From: Trichomonas vaginalis G3
Lineage: Eukaryota > Parabasalia > Trichomonadida > Trichomonadidae
Direction of reading: 5' to 3'
Assembly: GCF_026262505.1 (NCBI RefSeq)
Contig: NC_067203.1
Coordinates: 14,396,392-14,460,391 of the forward strand
Length of the DNA: 64,000 nucleotides
Shown piece by piece: positions 60,681-64,000 of the stretch (the stretch's first letter is position 1; the number at the start of each line of letters is the position of its first letter). The notes under the pieces were generated by a model. The model ran no database searches. It saw only the letters and a list, made by a program, of their open reading frames with translations, and was not told the DNA's origin. A program made the position numbers and the translations under genes.

Positions 60681-61502
60681 AGTTTACATTCACAAAATAA
60701 AAACCAGTTCAAAATCTTATTACTCCTTGAATTAAAATCATTTAATTTCAAATCCATTCCAAATCCTTAAATCTGTATTAAAATCATTTTGCCAACAACC
60801 AACACAATACAAATTACATTTCCATATATCTTCTTGTCCATTTTAATTTTTTATCTCATTTTATTTAATTTTATTTAAAGCATATAGACATCGAGATCCT
60901 TTACACATAGTTATATAAAAGTCAAATACATAATAAATTCTTAATTCTAGAGATATCTCAAAATCTCAATTTTTTAATTTAAAATACCTTTCATTTTTCA
61001 CAGTACGATCACAACAAACAAGCCATTTACTAATTAACACATATAAGAAAAATATCAAATTACAAAACAACTTTCAATATCATTCGCATCGAATTCTATT
61101 TTTTCATAATTATCAACTACATGTTATTATATAATATATGTCGGCGCATATTCCACTCTATACAAGTGTCAGACACACTCACACAAAGCTGTGAGATTCA
61201 TACCTCTATCAGTAGGACTTCTCAAATCAAGAACACATATGTTTCACTATCGCACATCTGTGTAGGATCTAATTAACCCTTTGGACTGGTACTTCAAAAT
61301 TTGATAATTTGATAATTTCATGTGATATCATCATTTGCCTTTAAAACAACTGTGCGTTAAACTAGACACGTTTCTCTATCATAATGCAAAATATCAAAGT
61401 TTGGGAGACTCCCAAAGTGTCTGAAACTGATCATAAGGGTGAAAAACCGTTTTCCAGAAGTTGGGAACGTAGGGTATTAAATTATTTTCAGAACTTTATC
61501 AA
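60681..61502. other. Spacer, no gene
   Basis: AT-rich sequence upstream of the ankyrin gene. TCAA immediately before its ATG may be the Inr. Confidence 0.5.
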
Positions 61503-63925
61503 ATGATATCAGACGAATTTTCATACATCTATGAACCGAAAAATAATAGATTAGAAAGTATGTATTTCGGTAATTTGTATTCGACAGAATCTCCTTTATA
61601 CTATATTGCAGGGGACAAAGTTGATGAACTTAAATCGAAATTCCCAAAACTTGATATTAATAAAAGCCTTAATGATATCACACTACTTGACTGTGCAATT
61701 AAATATGGATCAGAGTTGTGTTTCAATTATTTGAAAAATTTAGGAGCTAACTACACTTCTAACTCCGAAAAATATGCTGTTCAAGGCGGAAATAAAGATA
61801 TTTTTATGCAAATGATAGAAGATGGTGAATCATTTGATAACATGATTAATACAGCATTGAAATATCGAAACTATGAAATTGCTGATTATCTTAAATCAAA
61901 TTTTGGGCAAACTTTTGATTCAATAGCAGAAAGTATGTATTTCGGTAATTATGATATTGCATCTTATTTACTTACTAATGGAGCAGATATCAACAAACTT
62001 TATAATCTTTTTCTTTTCATATTTATCATTGTTTTATGAAATTCACTTTCTCTTCATATTTATCAATGTTTTATGTCATTCTCTTTCTCTTCATATTTAT
62101 CAATGTTTTATGAAATTCTCTTTCTCTTCATATTAATCAATGTTTTATAACATTCTTTTTCTCTTCATATTTATTATTGTTTTATGAAATTCTCTTTCTT
62201 TCCATATTTATTATTGTTTTATGAAATTCTCTTTCTTTCCATATTTATCATTGTTTTATGAAATTCTCTTCCCCTTCATATTTATCATTGTTTTAATACG
62301 TTCTCTCTATATTAATGAATACCCTCTTAGTATTGCCATCAAAGCTAAATCAATAGAAATTGTCTGATTCCTAGTTGAGCATGGTGCTGATGTTAACATG
62401 AGACTTATTCTCTTTCTTTTCATATTTATCAATGTTTTATATTATTCTCCTTCTTTTCATATTTACCATTTCTTCTCAGATTTATCATTGTTTTATGAAA
62501 TTCTCTTCCTCTTCATATTTATCATTGTTTTATGAAATTCTCTTCCTCTTCATATTTATCATTGTTTTATGAAATTCTCTTTCTCTTCATATTTATCATT
62601 GTTTTATGAAATTCTCTTTCTCTTCATATTTATCATTGTTTAATTACATTTTCTTTCTCTTCATATTTATCATTGTTTTTTCGCATTTTCGTTCTTTTTA
62701 TATTTATCATTGTTTTATTGGACTCTCTTTCTTTTTATATTTATCATTGTTTTATCTCATTCTCTTTCTTTTTATATTTATCATTATTTTATTACATCCT
62801 CTTTCTTCTCAGATTTATCATTGTTTTATGAAATTCTCTTTCTTTTCATATTTATCATTGTTTTATAGGATTCTCTTTCTTTTCATATTTATCAATTTTT
62901 TATTACATTCTCTTTCATTTCACATTTCTCAATATTTTATTTCATTCTCTTTCTTTTTATATTTATCAATTAATTATACCATTCTCTTTCTTTCAATATT
63001 TATCATTGCTTTAAAAAATTCTCTTCCTCTTCATATTTATCAATGTTTTATGAAATTCTCTCGATATTAATCAATGTCCTCTTAGTATTGCGATCAATAC
63101 GAAATCAATAGAAATTGTCCAATTCTTAGTTGAACATGGTGCTGATGTTAACATGAAACTAATTCTCTTTCTTATCATATTCATTATTACTTTATGACAT
63201 TATCTTTCTTTCCATATTTATCAATATTTTATGACATTCTCTTTCTTTCCATATTAATTAATGTTTAATGAAATTCATTTTATTTTAATATTTATCATTG
63301 TTTTTTTACATTCTCCTTTTTATCATATTTCTCATTGTTTTATGAAAGTCTCCTTCTCTTCATATTTTTCATTGTTTTTTCACATTCTCTTTCTTTTTAT
63401 ATTTATCATTGTTTTATCAAATTCTATTTCTTTTTATTATTATCATTGTTTGATATAATTCTCTTTCTTTCAATATTTATCAATGTTTTATTACATTCTC
63501 TTTATATTTATATTTATCAATGTTTTATGAAATTCTCACGATATTAATCAATGCCCTCTTGGTATTGCCATCAAAGCTAAATCAATAGAAATTGTCCGAT
63601 TCCTAGTTGAGCATGGTGCTGATGTTAACATGAGACTTATTCTTTTTCTTTTCATATTTATCAATGTTTTATAAAATTCTCTTTCTTTTCATATTTATCA
63701 TTGCTTTATTCCATTCTCTTTCTTTTCATATTCATTAATGTTTTATTACATTCTCTTTCTTCTCAGATTTATCAATGTTTTATGGAATTCTCTTTCTTCT
63801 CATATTTATCATTGCTTAATGACATTCTCTCAATTTTAATAAATGTCCTCTTAGTATTGCCATCAAAATTAAAGCAACAAATATTATCCAATTCTTAGTT
63901 GAACATGGTGCTACAAATGTCTAAT
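61503..63925 (+). pseudogene. Ankyrin-repeat gene interleaved with a minisatellite
   Basis: The first 168 codons are a typical trichomonad ankyrin (DUF3447-type) amino part: MISDEFSYIYEPKNN, LDCAIKYGSELCFNYLKNLGANY, and ESMYFGNYDIASYLLTNGADIN. After residue 168 the expected row of ankyrin repeats is replaced by a 37-bp minisatellite. Single ankyrin units reappear in it at about 62303-62400, 63060-63160, 63538-63635 and 63828-63925 (CPLSIAIKAKSIEIV, FLVEHGADVNM). The last ends HGATNV and stop, apparently the true gene end. The units differ in intactness; one has an in-frame TGA. The first part alone could still make a protein of 178 residues. Confidence 0.65.
62008..63827. repeat. 37-bp minisatellite, several dozen copies
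   Basis: Imperfect tandem copies of a unit around ATTCTCTTTCTCTTCATA plus TTTATCATTGTTTTATGAA (37 bp). Because 37 is not a multiple of three, it reads F/L/I/Y/S-rich peptides in every frame; these are not genes. The array is interrupted three times by single ankyrin units. Confidence 0.85.
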
Positions 63926-64000
63926 AACTCTTTTTCCAATAGCATTATTCTATATTGAAAAAATATAGTAGTGTTGCTATTTTTGAAGAATAAACATCTC

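Noticed and set aside
62040-63547. Long F/L/I-rich openings in the right end as membrane proteins
   Set aside because: They are minisatellite readings; a 37-bp unit gives similar peptides in all frames.

Overview
The window looks like nuclear DNA of a parabasalid, most likely Trichomonas vaginalis or a close trichomonad. The reasons are AT-rich, apparently intron-free, closely packed genes; start codons preceded within about 5-20 bases by the trichomonad initiator (Inr, TCA[T/A]TTT-like); coiled-coil/ankyrin proteins of trichomonad type; and a Polinton (Maverick) element. No rRNA, complete tRNA or CRISPR array was seen.

Left part (1-7670): an S-adenosylmethionine synthetase gene scattered over several frames, a small unknown gene with one frame change, an unrecognised coding-like remnant, and a 3.7 kb Polinton fragment (copy A). 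Length differences of one or two bases are so frequent here, in host gene and element alike, that poor base calling is a serious alternative to real decay. Polinton copy B (7671-18132) follows: packaging-type ATPase, superfamily 3 helicase, capsid-like proteins, several unknown proteins, then a repeat-rich terminus ending in poly-T. The segment of copy B from 10170 to 13876 reappears in copy A as a circular permutation, cut at 11669/11670. Polymerase, integrase and the left terminus are not present.

Host gene block (18.1-46.0 kb): an unknown 609-residue protein whose promoter abuts the Polinton end; a ubiquitin-like membrane protein; a CSA/ERCC8-like WD40 protein; a USP7-like deubiquitinase; a BTB-like/coiled-coil/ankyrin protein; VPS13 (7.3 kb); casein kinase 2 beta; a beta-propeller/solenoid trafficking-type protein; a second ankyrin paralogue; a furin-like cysteine-rich surface-type gene with in-frame stops; and a SAPS-domain phosphatase regulator with one in-frame TAA.

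Accessory region (46.0-52.0 kb): an array of about eleven different hairpins (46866-47766), a histone-deacetylase-like gene scrap, and a 1.46 kb Mutator-like non-autonomous transposon with an 11-bp target duplication and a tRNA 3'-end relic inside it. Second gene block (52.0-56.8 kb): a proline-rich coiled-coil protein, a TPR/acidic protein, a small protein, SDE2, an Sgf11-like SAGA subunit sharing a 51-bp divergent promoter with SDE2, and a previously easy-to-miss 57-residue metallothionein-like gene. The right end (57-64 kb) holds a 1.15 kb long inverted repeat whose arms each carry four hairpins, GC-rich direct repeats, a compact structured segment, and an ankyrin gene whose repeat units are interleaved with a 37-bp minisatellite.

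The host genes are single transcription units rather than operons. Themes are ubiquitin/chromatin (USP7, SDE2, Sgf11, CSA-like) and membrane traffic (VPS13, HOPS/HPS-like). The best candidates for something undescribed are the hairpin array, the hairpin-ended long inverted repeat and the permuted Polinton segment.
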